64,000 nucleotides of DNA from Prochlorococcus sp. AG-402-I21 (lineage in GTDB: Bacteria > Cyanobacteriota > Cyanobacteriia > PCC-6307 > Cyanobiaceae): assembly GCA_003216955.1 (NCBI GenBank), contig QCHZ01000008.1:1-64000 (forward strand). The letters run 5' to 3'. Position numbers and translations under genes: made by a program. The notes under the pieces are model-generated. The model searched no databases, was not told the DNA's origin, and saw only the letters and a program-made list of their open reading frames with translations. This document shows, in pieces, positions 34,277 to 44,009 of this stretch (position 1 is the stretch's first letter; every line of letters begins with the position of its first letter).

Positions 34277-34873
34277 ATGAACGTCCAATCCACCCCTAAA
34301 ACTCTTAAAGAAAAGTTAGGCGGTCGAAATATATTTTTGATAGGAATGATGGGTGCAGGTAAAAGCCAAACGGGACCACTTCTAGCCAAAATGATCAATT
34401 ATGCTTTTGTTGATACTGACGATGTTATCGAAAAAGCTTCTAAGCAATCTATTGCATCTATTTTTGAAAAAGATGGAGAAAAAGTCTTTAGAGATGTTGA
34501 AAAAAAAGTTTTAAAAGAAATTAGTCAACATCATTCTCTTGTAATTGCTACTGGAGGTGGTTTAGTTACCTTGCCTGAAAACTGGGGAATTCTTCACCAA
34601 GGAATAGTTATTTGGTTAGATCTTGATTTAAAACGTTCACTTAAACGAATAGAAAGTGATAAAAAGAAACGCCCTTTATTAATTGGGGATGATTTAGCTG
34701 AAAATTTTAGTCAGATTTATAAAAGTAGAAAACCAATATATTTAGAGTCAGATTTGAGAATAGAAGTTGAGGATCAATCTCCATACGAGGTTGCAACTAT
34801 GATTGCTGAACATTTGCCAAGCATCCTTATTGACCCGGAGACTCAAGACGAACGGCATACCACTGAATTGTAA
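34277..34873 (+). CDS. aroK: shikimate kinase
   Basis: AroK phosphorylates shikimate in aromatic amino acid synthesis. The P-loop is GMMGAGKS (23-30), shikimate binding includes FVDTDDVIEKAS and RDVEKKVL, and ATGGGLVTLPENW is the glycine-rich loop; KKKRPLL provides the lid Arg. The 198 residues include a 16-residue extension before the core. Its 3' end overlaps the convergent CRR7-like gene by 47 bp. Confidence 0.93.
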   Translation: MNVQSTPKTLKEKLGGRNIFLIGMMGAGKSQTGPLLAKMINYAFVDTDDVIEKASKQSIASIFEKDGEKVFRDVEKKVLKEISQHHSLVIATGGGLVTLPENWGILHQGIVIWLDLDLKRSLKRIESDKKKRPLLIGDDLAENFSQIYKSRKPIYLESDLRIEVEDQSPYEVATMIAEHLPSILIDPETQDERHTTEL

Positions 34874-35090
34874 AACCTGTTTTTATTTCTAGGTCGCAGG
34901 CGGTATCAAGCAAATGTTGCGCTGCATCTGCTATTGATGACTTACATGCAAGATCTAATGGTAATGAATCGAATTTATTTAACCAAGATTGAAGCCATAA
35001 TAGAGTTTGTTCTTTATCCAGGAATTGTTCACTTTCGCCAGGAACCAAAACAACATAATTATCCATTTCTCTAATTAGCGGATCAGACAT
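34827..35090 (-). CDS. CRR7-like protein (NDH-1 complex related)
   Basis: The 87-residue protein matches the CHLORORESPIRATORY REDUCTION 7 pattern: the N-terminal MSDPLIREMDNYVVLVPGE, then DKEQTLLWLQSWL, and the end LEIKTGFTIQWYAVRLE. In plants CRR7 is needed to assemble or stabilise the chloroplast NDH complex; the cyanobacterial role is less clear. Its start codon shares CATG with the divergent exported-protein gene, and its end overlaps aroK. Confidence 0.75.
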   Translation of the reverse strand: MSDPLIREMDNYVVLVPGESEQFLDKEQTLLWLQSWLNKFDSLPLDLACKSSIADAAQHLLDTACDLEIKTGFTIQWYAVRLESPGQ

Positions 35091-35820
35091 GAGACAGAAA
35101 ATTTTCTTTTTTTTGAGTTCTATTTTAATTATTTTTACTTACACAGGTCCTGTGCTGGCTGAAACTATTCTTGAAATAAATAATTTTCAACCATCTAAGC
35201 TTTCCGAACGTAAATTAATCTGGCCTGATTGGCTCTTCCCTTCTTCGATTAAGCGGCCAGGATTGAAAGATGATTTAATTTACCCTGATTGGTTTGAAGG
35301 TGTATGGGATGTTACTAGCGAGATAGAAGGTGATCAGAATCAAGCACCTATTATTCATACAGCTAAATTTATTTATAACACCTCTGGTAATTTAATTGCC
35401 GACCGTGAATACAACACTAAGTCTTATGCTTTTAGCACTAAGACTGGTGGTTTTTTATCAGTAAAGAATGATCCTAAATCTCCTAATCGTCAGTTTGCTA
35501 AATTAACTGAAGATAGGTATTTAGAGACAAAAATTATTGGAAGACTTCAAGACCAAATAGATAATAATACTTTTATTACTGATGAATTAATTTTACAAAT
35601 TTTTCATTCACCAGAATTTAGCAGGGTTAGCCAGGTTGAAACATTAACTGAGTTTAAAAAATGTGGATCTAATCAAAACAATGAAATATATCTGAGTGAT
35701 TTTAATATTTGTGGAGAGCAATTTCAGGCAATTTACAATCAGCCTGGGCAAAATTTGATTTCTTTACCTATAAAAACAGATAAATCTAATTTAATACTTA
35801 GAAAGACTAATGATGATTAA
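35089..35820 (+). CDS. exported DUF6816-type protein
   Basis: A signal peptide (MRQKIFFFLSSILIIFTY, cut near VLAE) is followed by a beta-rich domain with YPDWFEGVWDVTSEIEGDQ and a middle region FNTSGNLIADREYN-like strands, then a lipocalin-like C-terminus. The motif DWFEGVWDVTS is typical of DUF6816 proteins in cyanobacteria. Location is probably lumen or periplasm; function unknown. The 3' end overlaps the convergent GST gene by 14 bp. Confidence 0.8.
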   Translation: MRQKIFFFLSSILIIFTYTGPVLAETILEINNFQPSKLSERKLIWPDWLFPSSIKRPGLKDDLIYPDWFEGVWDVTSEIEGDQNQAPIIHTAKFIYNTSGNLIADREYNTKSYAFSTKTGGFLSVKNDPKSPNRQFAKLTEDRYLETKIIGRLQDQIDNNTFITDELILQIFHSPEFSRVSQVETLTEFKKCGSNQNNEIYLSDFNICGEQFQAIYNQPGQNLISLPIKTDKSNLILRKTNDD

Positions 35821-36526
35821 TTATTGCTAATTTATCTTCAATTAAGTCTCTCCAGTTAAAAAGATTTTGAAGACTTGGGTTGTTTATATATAAAGAACAA
35901 CCTTTCCCTGCTAGATTTTTTCCAGATGAATTTGGAAATTTGAGTAGTGATAAGTGTGATGCTACTGCAATATCAGCAATTGAAAGCTTTTCTCCAATAA
36001 GAAAGTTTCCTTGATCAATTAATTTTGATAGATATTCTAGATTTAATTTTAAAGATTCTTTTTCTTTTTGATTTATTAATCCAGAAATCTGACTAGCAAT
36101 CTTTGTAGGAATATTAAAAAGAAATCTTTGCATAGAATCCGAAATTTCGTTGGCGAATAAAGAGGAAAACAATACTGGATTTTTCGTAAGCTCTTCCAAA
36201 AAGGCAATTTTTATAGATTTTGCCAAAGTTGTATCTGCCCAGTTCTCAATTATATGGACCTGAGAAGCTTCCTTTAGATCCTCTGGAATTAATTTTGGTT
36301 CTATTTCAATTTTCTCTAAGTATCGTATTATTGAACTTGAGTCATGGATTGTTCTTTCCTTATCAAAAAGCACGGGTAATTTTTTTTGCCCTGTCTTTTG
36401 AAAGATATCTATTTGCCCTATGGCTGGAGTTATCTCAACGGTTCGATATTCAAGCTTTTTTGCAGCCAAAGCCATTCTTACTTTCAAGCAATAGGGTGAG
36501 TGCTTAAATTGATGAAGTTCCAACAT
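35807..36526 (-). CDS. glutathione S-transferase family protein
   Basis: The N-terminal thioredoxin-like domain begins MLELHQFKHSPYCLKVRMAL, with the active Ser/Cys pair in SPYC, and has the GSH-binding KLPVLFDKERTIHDSSSIIRYL segment. The C-terminal all-helical domain reads GEKLSIADIAVASHLSLL. It is a soluble enzyme of about 239 residues, and the natural substrate is unknown. The frame opens five codons upstream (36541), but family members begin at the second Met. It is convergent with the exported protein gene. Confidence 0.88.
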   Translation of the reverse strand: MLELHQFKHSPYCLKVRMALAAKKLEYRTVEITPAIGQIDIFQKTGQKKLPVLFDKERTIHDSSSIIRYLEKIEIEPKLIPEDLKEASQVHIIENWADTTLAKSIKIAFLEELTKNPVLFSSLFANEISDSMQRFLFNIPTKIASQISGLINQKEKESLKLNLEYLSKLIDQGNFLIGEKLSIADIAVASHLSLLKFPNSSGKNLAGKGCSLYINNPSLQNLFNWRDLIEDKLAIINHH

Positions 36527-36585
36527 TTTATGTTCCTTCAAATGGTTAGCACAGTAGCTATTAATTCAGTCGTTTGGTGGTAAAA

Positions 36586-36792
36586 ATGGGTGAGTTTTTT
36601 TCTAATGTTTCTAGATATCCCAAATATCTCATCACAATAGTTTTGGGGGTTTTCACTGCTGCAATTTCTCCATTAATTAAACGAGGTAGTAACCCGATCA
36701 CAGCGATTGCTCTCGTTGGGGCGTTGTTAAGTGGACTTCTGACAATAATTTTCTTATTAAAGGCTATGGCTTTCCCTGTATCAATTACTTAA
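36586..36792 (+). CDS. ycf33: Ycf33/DUF751 family small membrane protein
   Basis: The 68-residue protein begins [21 protein letters not shown], and has two membrane helices and [15 protein letters not shown], the recognisable Ycf33/DUF751 pattern. It is conserved in cyanobacteria and algal plastids, with unknown function. A TTG at 36574 would add four residues, but the ATG gives the family start. rbfA follows with only 2 bp between. Confidence 0.85.
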   Translation: MGEFFSNVSRYPKYLITIVLGVFTAAISPLIKRGSNPITAIALVGALLSGLLTIIFLLKAMAFPVSIT

Positions 36793-36794
36793 TC

Positions 36795-37178
36795 ATGGCT
36801 AATTCAAGAAGGGTAGAAAAATTGGCAGCTTTACTAAAAAGAGAAGTGAGTGAACTTTTAGTGAATGGGGTTAGAGATGAAAGAATTCATCAAGCTATGA
36901 TTACCATTACATCTGTTGAAGTTTCAGGTGACTTACAGCATGCAAAAATTTTTATAAGTCTTTTTGGCGAAGAGAGAAAAAAAGCTGAAGTATTAGTAGG
37001 TTTAGAGGAAGCAAAGGGATTTATTCGCGCTGAGCTTGCTCGAAGGCTCCAAATGAGAAGAGCTCCTGAGCTTGTTTTTAAGATTGATAAAGGTATGACA
37101 AAAGGTCCAGCAGTTTTAGATCTTCTCAATTCATTAGAACTTGAGCGTAAAAGTAAAGATATAAGTAAAGACTTATAA
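36795..37178 (+). CDS. rbfA: ribosome-binding factor A
   Basis: RbfA helps 16S rRNA and 30S maturation. The KH-like core is visible: [44 protein letters not shown], and [19 protein letters not shown]. The 127 residues are full length. It is translated just after ycf33 and before the GH3 gene (17 bp), so an operon is likely. Confidence 0.93.
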   Translation: MANSRRVEKLAALLKREVSELLVNGVRDERIHQAMITITSVEVSGDLQHAKIFISLFGEERKKAEVLVGLEEAKGFIRAELARRLQMRRAPELVFKIDKGMTKGPAVLDLLNSLELERKSKDISKDL

Positions 37179-37195
37179 ATTAACCAATATTTTTG

Positions 37196-38830
37196 ATGAA
37201 TAAATCTGATCTTAGAAGACAAGTCGCTGAATTATTTATAGTTAGAGCAAGTGGATTTAATCTTGATTCGCAACGTTTATATCCTAACCTTGAAGAATCT
37301 AATTCAAATCTTAAGAGACTTTTAGAAGAAGGTGTTGGCGGAGTTATTTTTTTAGGAGGAACTGTAAAAGAATTAGAAATTCGTTGCAATGTCTTAAAAA
37401 AATGGTCTGGTAAACCCCTTCTTTTATGTGCTGACATTGAGGAAGGTGTGGGTCAAAGATTTTATGGAGGAACAAAGTTTATTCCTCCAATGGGTATCGC
37501 GCAGATTTATAAAAAAGATCATAAATTAGCTATATCAATTGCTGAGAAAATTGGATATTTTACTGGTAAAGAAGCAAAAACTATTGGTTTAAATTGGTTA
37601 TTAGCTCCAGTCTGTGATATCAATAACAATTCAAATAACCCAGTTATAAATCTAAGAGCTTGGGGAGAAGAACCTGAAACAGTAAAAAGTTTAACTTCTG
37701 CTTTTCATAGGGGTGTTGTTAGATCAAAAATGTTGACTTGTGCGAAACATTTTCCTGGGCATGGAAATTCCCAAGTTGACTCTCACTTGGATTTGCCAGA
37801 AATACAGACTGACTTATTCAAATTAGAGAAATGTGAATTGATTCCATTTAAATCTTTAATCAATCAAGGAGTAAATAGTGTCATGATCGGACATTTACTT
37901 TTTCCAAAGATTGATTCTAATTATCCTGCAACACTTTCAAAAAGACTGGTTACTGATTTGTTACGTATAAAATTAAATTACGATGGTTTAGTCGTCAGTG
38001 ATGCGTTAGTTATGAATGCAATATCTAATAAATATAGTAGTGGTAAGGCTGCAGTTATGGCATTTGCTGCAGGAATTGATTTGATTATGATGCCAAAAGA
38101 TATTGATGAGGCAATTGATTCTCTTACTGATGCTTTTTATTCAGGAAAAATTTCTTTAGAAAGCTTACATGTATCTATTGAAAGAAGAAAAAAACAACTT
38201 GATTTAATTAGTAATAAAAATGATTTAGATAAAGAAGAATTGATGAATGAAGATATAAAGAATAAATTTTCATTTGATGCTGATAGATTTAGTAATTCTA
38301 TAATAAAAAAATCAATTTTTATCAGAGCAGAAAATACTATAAAAGCTGAAGTTGATGATATTAATCTTATAAAAATTGATAATTTTGATCAAGTATCTCA
38401 TAAATTCTTTCCTGCCATAGATTTACCTAAGGCAGTAGGATTTAAAAGTTTAATTATACATCCACTTGGTATCAGTCCATGGAAAAAAACTAATAAAAGT
38501 TTTTTAGAACTGGGGCAATTTGGTAATAGTAAAATTCTTGTTCAGCTTTTTGTAAGAGGTAAACCATTCATCGGACTAGATTATCATAATGATCATTGGA
38601 TAGACGCTATAAAAAACTTAGAGATTGAGAAAAGATTGTCAGGAATTATTATATATGGATGTCCATATTTATATAATAAAATAAAGAAAAGTATTCATAA
38701 CTCTATTCCTTTAGCTTATAGTCCTAGTCAAATAGAGGAAGCACAAAATCAAATTTTAAGTCGTATTTTGCAATCAAAAATAGTTCAAAAGGAAATTGAT
38801 AAAAAATCAAGTAAAGAATTTACTGATTGA
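37196..38830 (+). CDS. GH3 beta-N-acetylhexosaminidase (NagZ-like)
   Basis: The catalytic GH3 barrel has LLCADIEEGVGQRF, LAPVCDINNNSNNPVI, the NagZ loop KHFPGHGNSQVDSHLDLP with its general acid/base His-Asp and the nucleophile Asp in VVSDALVMNAI. A C-terminal domain of about 200 residues follows with no clear motif. NagZ removes GlcNAc from muropeptides in peptidoglycan recycling, the path that also uses AnmK encoded in the window. ATG at 37196 is one codon after a TTG. The substrate is inferred from the family. Confidence 0.87.
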   Translation: MNKSDLRRQVAELFIVRASGFNLDSQRLYPNLEESNSNLKRLLEEGVGGVIFLGGTVKELEIRCNVLKKWSGKPLLLCADIEEGVGQRFYGGTKFIPPMGIAQIYKKDHKLAISIAEKIGYFTGKEAKTIGLNWLLAPVCDINNNSNNPVINLRAWGEEPETVKSLTSAFHRGVVRSKMLTCAKHFPGHGNSQVDSHLDLPEIQTDLFKLEKCELIPFKSLINQGVNSVMIGHLLFPKIDSNYPATLSKRLVTDLLRIKLNYDGLVVSDALVMNAISNKYSSGKAAVMAFAAGIDLIMMPKDIDEAIDSLTDAFYSGKISLESLHVSIERRKKQLDLISNKNDLDKEELMNEDIKNKFSFDADRFSNSIIKKSIFIRAENTIKAEVDDINLIKIDNFDQVSHKFFPAIDLPKAVGFKSLIIHPLGISPWKKTNKSFLELGQFGNSKILVQLFVRGKPFIGLDYHNDHWIDAIKNLEIEKRLSGIIIYGCPYLYNKIKKSIHNSIPLAYSPSQIEEAQNQILSRILQSKIVQKEIDKKSSKEFTD

Positions 38831-38930
38831 AAATTGTTTAATCGAGAATTGAGTATTCAAAAACCCCCCTATTATTGTTTAAATAACTGCCTAGTTATTC
38901 TTTAGACTTCCTAGAAAGAAGCATACAGAA

Positions 38931-39716
38931 ATGGCTTTAACCGACAAGAAAATAATTATTACCCGTGCCCAAGAACAGAGCTCAGAGGCTCGTGAGATCT
39001 TTCGAAAAAATGGCGCTGAGGTATTCGATCTTCCTGCCTTAGTGATTGGACCTCCAGATGACTGGTCTCCTTTAGATGATGCCTTAAAGGAAATTAATAC
39101 CTTTGACTGGATCATCTTTTCTAGCGCCAATGGTGTTAGAAATGTTGAAGATAGAATGAGAAAAATAGGCTTATCGTTGTCAAAAATTTCTAAGACTATT
39201 CAAATTGCCGCAGTTGGAAGAAAAACAGCTTCTTTGTTATCAGATATGGATGCAATGATTAGTTTTGTTCCTCCTAGCTTTGTTGCAGATAGCTTGGTTG
39301 AATATTTTCCTCAGAATCAAAAAGGTTTAAAACTATTTATTCCCAGAGTACAAACTGGAGGTAGATCAATATTATCTGATTCTTTCAAATTAAAAGGAGC
39401 AGATGTTACTGAAGTAGCTGCTTATGAATCTTCTTGTCCTAAAGGTATTCCTCCAAAGACTATAGATGCTTTGAATGGTGGAGAAATAGATATTATTGCT
39501 TTTACTAGTGGTAAAACAGTCATAAATACTGTCAGCTTATTTCACAAATACTTTGGTGAAGATTGGGTGAAAATAATTGAAAAGGTTAAACTTGTTTCGA
39601 TTGGACCTCAAACAACTATTAGCTGTAAAAACCTTATTAGAAAACCTGATAAACAGGCTTCCCCGCATGATCTAGAAGGATTATTAAAAGCTTGTTTAGA
39701 ACTAAATTTTAATTAA
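38931..39716 (+). CDS. hemD: uroporphyrinogen-III synthase
   Basis: HemD closes and inverts the tetrapyrrole ring for heme and chlorophyll synthesis. The family is poorly conserved, but two Rossmann-like halves are seen: KIIITRAQEQSSEAREIFRK at the start, DWIIFSSANGVRN, IAAVGRKTA, and the late IDIIAFTSGKTV and KLVSIGPQTT. 261 residues is the usual length. The gene stands between the GH3 gene and the convergent SRPBCC gene with a 2-bp gap. Confidence 0.88.
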   Translation: MALTDKKIIITRAQEQSSEAREIFRKNGAEVFDLPALVIGPPDDWSPLDDALKEINTFDWIIFSSANGVRNVEDRMRKIGLSLSKISKTIQIAAVGRKTASLLSDMDAMISFVPPSFVADSLVEYFPQNQKGLKLFIPRVQTGGRSILSDSFKLKGADVTEVAAYESSCPKGIPPKTIDALNGGEIDIIAFTSGKTVINTVSLFHKYFGEDWVKIIEKVKLVSIGPQTTISCKNLIRKPDKQASPHDLEGLLKACLELNFN

Positions 39717-39718
39717 AT

Positions 39719-40171
39719 TTATGCTGATTTTTCGACGAGTTCTTTAAATCCATCAAGATTCTTTTGTAATTCTTTCGTCACCATTCCGCCAAGAATATTT
39801 GCTCTCATTAGATTTGCTAAAACTTGCGGTAGTTCATAAGATATTTTTAATTTAACCACAGTTTTAGTGCTCCCTTCATTATAAAATCGTACTGAACCTT
39901 TAGTAGGTAAACCCCCAACTGATTTCCATTCCAATTTCTCTGCTTCTACTCTTTCTGTGATTTGAGCTTTCCATTTAAAACGAAAGCCATTAGCTGCAAG
40001 TGTCCATTCCGTTAAATCAGGAAGTGTCGAAGTTTTTTCATCGACTGTCTTAACCGACTCAATCCAAGTCATCCACAAAGGCATCGAATCTAAATCACTC
40101 CAAAACTTCCAGACTAGTTCAACTGGAGCATGAATTTCACTTATCACTGTGTGATCAAGCCACTTTCCCAT
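39719..40171 (-). CDS. SRPBCC/polyketide cyclase-like protein next to zds
   Basis: The 150-residue protein has the START/Bet v 1-like pattern: VISEIHAPVELVWKFWSDLDSMPLWMTWIESVKTVD with WKWTLAANGFRFKWKAQI later (written here in part), and a final amphipathic helix. Such proteins bind hydrophobic ligands. It begins 3 bp after zds on the same strand, so it could bind or pass a carotenoid or other lipid; this is inference from position. Confidence 0.82.
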   Translation of the reverse strand: MGKWLDHTVISEIHAPVELVWKFWSDLDSMPLWMTWIESVKTVDEKTSTLPDLTEWTLAANGFRFKWKAQITERVEAEKLEWKSVGGLPTKGSVRFYNEGSTKTVVKLKISYELPQVLANLMRANILGGMVTKELQKNLDGFKELVEKSA

Positions 40172-40174
40172 TTC

Positions 40175-41635
40175 TTAAGCAACCGAAGAATTTTTTGCTA
40201 GTGAAACAGACTTTGAGAGCATTGCTGAAGCAGCAAGATGACCGCTCATTGTTGCCCCTTCCATAGAGTCAATGTAATCCTGTTTTGTGTAACTGCCTGC
40301 TAAGAAGAAATTACTAAAAGAAGTTTTTTGATCTGGTCTATATGGCTCCATTCCAGGTGCCTCCCTGTAGAGAGAATGAGAAACTTTGACCACATTGCTC
40401 CATAAAAGCTTCAAGCCTGTTGAAGAAGGGAAAAGTGTCCTGACCTGTAGATCAGTATGTTTTACAATTTCATCTGAGGACTTGGTAATCCAAGGATCTC
40501 CAGGGGTTAAAACACATTGAAGTAGTGAGCCCTGACCATCTTTTTTATAGTCTTCTGGGCTTGATAAAGCTAAATCTGCAAAACAACTGAAATCAGCATC
40601 GGCCGTGTATAACAAATTGTCTAAACCAGCTGGACTTTTTAAGTTGAATTGAGCTTGTTCATTGTTGATCTCGGTTACCCAGCCATCGTATCTAAGTTGT
40701 ACTGTTGCAACTGGTACGGCATCAAGCTTGAAAAGTGAATCAAACTCTTTAAAGCGTCTCCATGATCTAGGAATGATTCTTTTGATACCAGATACATCAC
40801 AAGCAGCTAAATATTTGTCTGCTTGAATTTTTTTTTCACCTTCTGGTGTTTGAAGAGTTAATCCAGTAACAGATGGTTGGTCTGAATCCTCTGAATGAAT
40901 TTCTTTAACAATATTCTGTAAGTGAAGTTTTCCGCCTTTTTGTTCAATGTAATCGAGTATTGGCTTGGTGAGCCATTTGTGGGGTGAGCCCTTCAATAGA
41001 TTGAGCTTGGATGCCTCTGTTTTTGAAGCAAACATCATAAAGATGGTAAGCATGCATCTTGCTGAAATGGATTCGCAATCAATGAATCCCAGTGCATATG
41101 CAATAGGATTCCACATCCTTTGGATACTATTTAGGCTGCCTCCATGGTTAAGAAACCATTCTTGAAAGCTTATCGAATCTAGTGAACGTATTGTTTTCAT
41201 CGCACCCTCGTAATCAATAAGTCCTCTTACAATTGGACTTGTTCCAAGAGCAAGAGCATTTCTTAGTTTGTCAATCCAATTTAATTGAGGTGTAGTGAAG
41301 AAGGCTTTTAAGCCGTTAAAAGGAGCTCCAGCAAAAAATCGAAAATCAAGTGATTTAATGTCACCACCCTTGTTAACAAAAAGGTGAGTGTGGTCTTTTG
41401 GTAAAAGATTTTCCAGTGCCCCTACTTTTCTCATTAAGGCAAATAGATTGGCATAGTTGAAAAAGAACACATGTAAGCCCATCTCTATATGATTGCCATC
41501 GGAATCTTCCCAGCTTCCAACTTTGCCTCCCATGAATGGTTTTGCCTCATATAGGTCGACCTCATGTCCTTCATCAACAAGGTCAACTGCAGCAGTCAAT
41601 CCTGCTAAACCTGCACCTATTATTGCGATTTTCAC
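40175..41635 (-). CDS. zds: zeta-carotene desaturase
   Basis: Zds (CrtQ-type) converts zeta-carotene to lycopene at the membrane. The FAD motif is [21 protein letters not shown] (3-23), followed by [13 protein letters not shown], and the C-terminal flavin site [13 protein letters not shown] with [14 protein letters not shown] just before, as in plant-type PDS/ZDS. The 486 residues are full length. It is divergent from the IscA-like gene and followed by a SRPBCC gene. Confidence 0.95.
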   Translation of the reverse strand: MKIAIIGAGLAGLTAAVDLVDEGHEVDLYEAKPFMGGKVGSWEDSDGNHIEMGLHVFFFNYANLFALMRKVGALENLLPKDHTHLFVNKGGDIKSLDFRFFAGAPFNGLKAFFTTPQLNWIDKLRNALALGTSPIVRGLIDYEGAMKTIRSLDSISFQEWFLNHGGSLNSIQRMWNPIAYALGFIDCESISARCMLTIFMMFASKTEASKLNLLKGSPHKWLTKPILDYIEQKGGKLHLQNIVKEIHSEDSDQPSVTGLTLQTPEGEKKIQADKYLAACDVSGIKRIIPRSWRRFKEFDSLFKLDAVPVATVQLRYDGWVTEINNEQAQFNLKSPAGLDNLLYTADADFSCFADLALSSPEDYKKDGQGSLLQCVLTPGDPWITKSSDEIVKHTDLQVRTLFPSSTGLKLLWSNVVKVSHSLYREAPGMEPYRPDQKTSFSNFFLAGSYTKQDYIDSMEGATMSGHLAASAMLSKSVSLAKNSSVA

Positions 41636-41684
41636 TCGTTTGATTAGATGGATACACTAACTCTATGAATAAAAACTCTTTTTT

Positions 41685-41708
41685 GGCACTTTTAAAATCG
41701 AATATAAT
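41685..41708 (+). promoter_or_regulatory. candidate -10 box of the IscA-like gene
   Basis: TATAAT at 41703-41708 lies 32 bases before the ATG at 41741. A TTGGCA hexamer at 41685-41690 resembles a -35 box but the 12-bp spacing is too short; the T-run at 41681-41686 fits the distance better. The -10 alone is the reason for the call. Confidence 0.4.
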
Positions 41709-41740
41709 TAATAGAGTGTTATTAAAGTTAGGAAAAAACA

Positions 41741-42130
41741 ATGACTGAATCAAACGCACCGCCAAAAACTCATAAAGCTCAGGATGGGAAGGGAGTACTT
41801 ATTACCACTCCTGCATTGGATCAGTTGTCTAGACTTTGCCAAGAACAAGGCTCAGGGAAATTATTGAGAGTAGGAGTACGTTCGGGAGGATGCAGTGGTA
41901 TGAGTTACACAATGGACTTTGTATCTACTGATGATATTCAAAAAGATGATGAAGTCTATGAATATTCAGTAGGTAGCAATTCGTTTAAAGTGATTTGTGA
42001 TCCTAAGAGTCTTTTATATATATATGGTATGCAGTTAGATTTCAGTACAGATTTAATTGGTGGAGGCTTTAACTTTACTAATCCCAATGCATCACAAACT
42101 TGTGGCTGTGGAAGTTCCTTTGCAGTTTAA
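41741..42130 (+). CDS. IscA/SufA-type iron-sulfur carrier protein
   Basis: The A-type carrier signature is complete: Cys51 in RSGGCSGMSY and Cys121-Gly-Cys123 near the end (TCGCGSS). Such proteins pass Fe-S clusters to target apo-enzymes, for example photosystem I. A polar extension of about 20 residues precedes the core. It starts divergently from zds. A TPR-like protein gene follows after 29 bp. Confidence 0.92.
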   Translation: MTESNAPPKTHKAQDGKGVLITTPALDQLSRLCQEQGSGKLLRVGVRSGGCSGMSYTMDFVSTDDIQKDDEVYEYSVGSNSFKVICDPKSLLYIYGMQLDFSTDLIGGGFNFTNPNASQTCGCGSSFAV

Positions 42131-42159
42131 CTTTAACTAAAAGAATTTTTAAATTAACA

Positions 42160-42579
42160 ATGGATCAATCAGAGGGAAGCCTTTTTGAAGAAGCCCTAAA
42201 TCGCTATAAAGCTGGTTCGCCAGCAGAGGAATTGATTGAAGATTTTCAGATAATAGCCTCTACCACTCCAAATAATGCTGCTGCATGGACATGCTTATCT
42301 TGGTTGCAATTGTTATGTGATTTGCCACAGGAAGCTTTGCGATCTGCTCGGTATGCAGTGAAACTTAATGGCCAAGATCCACAGTCAAGAATTAATTTGA
42401 GTCTTGCATTGTTAGAAACTAATTCTAAAGGTGTTAGAAATCACATTGATTATGTAAAAAGAGCTATGTTTGTCCTTCCTGAATTAGAAAAAGAATTAAA
42501 AGAATCATTTGAAGATGGTCTTTCTCGAAAACCTAATTGGAAAACCTTACTTAAAATAAAAAATTGGTTAGATCTTTGA
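42160..42579 (+). CDS. TPR-like helical protein (139 aa)
   Basis: The protein begins MDQSEGSLFEEALNRYKAGS and has helical pairs AWTCLSWLQLLCDLPQEALRSARYAVKLNGQDPQSRINLSLALLE that follow the TPR pattern of W/L-G-Y-A-P spacing. The frame is open from 42100, but that stretch overlaps the IscA-like gene and has no domain. The role is unknown; its position after the Fe-S carrier may hint at a scaffold function. Confidence 0.75.
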   Translation: MDQSEGSLFEEALNRYKAGSPAEELIEDFQIIASTTPNNAAAWTCLSWLQLLCDLPQEALRSARYAVKLNGQDPQSRINLSLALLETNSKGVRNHIDYVKRAMFVLPELEKELKESFEDGLSRKPNWKTLLKIKNWLDL

Positions 42580-42605
42580 TTGCTTATTAGATTCCATTAA
42601 AACTT

Positions 42606-43535
42606 TTAAGTTAATATTGCTTTAAAAGCTTCATTAATTATTGGGAAGCTGAATTTAAATTTGAGTTTGTTCAATCTTTGAGCTTGGACATGTTGTCCCT
42701 CTAAAACCACACGTGATCCATCTCCCAAAATTAATTTCAATATTGGACCAGGGACTGCTAGAAGACTTGGTCTGCCAAGTGCTTGACCAAGTGAATTAGA
42801 GAACTCATTCATTCGTACAGGTTTTGGTGCAACCCCATTGACGACACCTGACCAAGAAGAATTTTTCACACTTTCTTTAATAAGATTACAAAGATCTGTT
42901 CTATGTATCCAGCTCATCCATTGTTTTCCATCTCCTATAGGACCTCCAAGACCAGCTCTAAAAATGGGAAGCATTTTCCCAAGTGCCCCACCATCTTTAG
43001 CTAATACGATGCCAATTCTTATAATTAAAAGGCGAGTCGCTCTTGGTTTGTTTTTTGCAATAGATTCCCACTCTTTGCATAGACTTGCTAAGAAATCATC
43101 ACCGTGAATATTTTCTTCATTGAATTCATTATGAGGATGGGAGCCATAAAAACCAACTGCCGATGCATTGATAAGAACTTTTGGGGGTTTTCTTAGATTC
43201 CGTAGGCTTTTAATTAGATTCTTTGTTGTCTCTATGCGACTATTTGTAATTTCTTTACAGTGAGAGGTAGTCCATCTTTTTTCAGCAATAGGTTCGCCAG
43301 CGAGATTTATAACTCCTTCGCAGCTTTTAAGAGAATTTTGAATTTCTTCTTTATCCCAAGACGAAGACTCAGCTGGATTCATTTGTATTACATTGATGCT
43401 TTGGTCATTAGCTATGGCTTTTAGTTGCTCTTTAGATTGTCTAGATATGACTATTAGGCTATGACCTTCTTTGATCAGTAAAGGAACTAGTTCTCTTCCG
43501 ATAAAACCAGTACATCCAGTAAGTAGTAATTTCAT
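42606..43535 (-). CDS. TIGR01777-type NAD-dependent epimerase/SDR protein
   Basis: The 309-residue protein is an extended SDR with TGCTGFIGRELVPLLIKEGH (nucleotide motif), GVINLAGEPIAEKRW and INASAVGFYGSHP, the TIGR01777 (YfcH/SulA-like) signatures. The C-terminal DUF1731 domain (APKPVRMNEFSNSLGQALGRP, GSRVVLEGQHVQAQRL) is present. In plants and cyanobacteria relatives are chloroplast-type epimerases with unknown substrate. Confidence 0.88.
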   Translation of the reverse strand: MKLLLTGCTGFIGRELVPLLIKEGHSLIVISRQSKEQLKAIANDQSINVIQMNPAESSSWDKEEIQNSLKSCEGVINLAGEPIAEKRWTTSHCKEITNSRIETTKNLIKSLRNLRKPPKVLINASAVGFYGSHPHNEFNEENIHGDDFLASLCKEWESIAKNKPRATRLLIIRIGIVLAKDGGALGKMLPIFRAGLGGPIGDGKQWMSWIHRTDLCNLIKESVKNSSWSGVVNGVAPKPVRMNEFSNSLGQALGRPSLLAVPGPILKLILGDGSRVVLEGQHVQAQRLNKLKFKFSFPIINEAFKAILT

Positions 43536-43726
43536 GATTTCTCAAATTAGATTTAATCAGCTTAGAGGGATTTTGATTAACTTATGGTGTGTTGATAGGT
43601 AAAGAAAATTTGTGTTATGGAATTTGCAATTAATTAATGAAATGATTTTTCCCATTTTGTTTTAACTGCTATTCTTCATGTGAATATTTGAATTAAGTCA
43701 TTAGTCTTTTTTATTAATTATTTAAA

Positions 43727-43993
43727 ATGTCTGAACAAACTGGAAAATTAGATGATTCCCAATTATCTAAAAAGATACAAAAGAAATTCAGAAAAGGAGA
43801 TCTAGTAAAAGTTGATCGTGAAAAATATTCTCTTAGCTTAGAATCTAAAGCTAGCGACACAAATTTTCCTGAATATATTTTTCAAGGCCCTGGACAAATA
43901 TTACTGATTAAAGGTGATTATTGTCAAGTTAGGTGGAGAAGACCAGTTCCTGATGTTTGGATAAATTCTGATCATTTATTCTCATATGAATAA
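43727..43993 (+). CDS. ndhO: NAD(P)H-quinone oxidoreductase subunit O
   Basis: The 88-residue protein contains the NdhO core FRKGDLVKVDREKY, then FPEYIFQGPGQIL and the end CQVRWRRPVPDVWINSDHL. NdhO is a small peripheral subunit of the cyanobacterial NDH-1 complex in cyclic electron flow and respiration. It has no membrane helix. It ends near the convergent DnaJ-domain gene. Confidence 0.92.
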   Translation: MSEQTGKLDDSQLSKKIQKKFRKGDLVKVDREKYSLSLESKASDTNFPEYIFQGPGQILLIKGDYCQVRWRRPVPDVWINSDHLFSYE

Positions 43994-44009
43994 AAAATAA
44001 AAATAGAAA

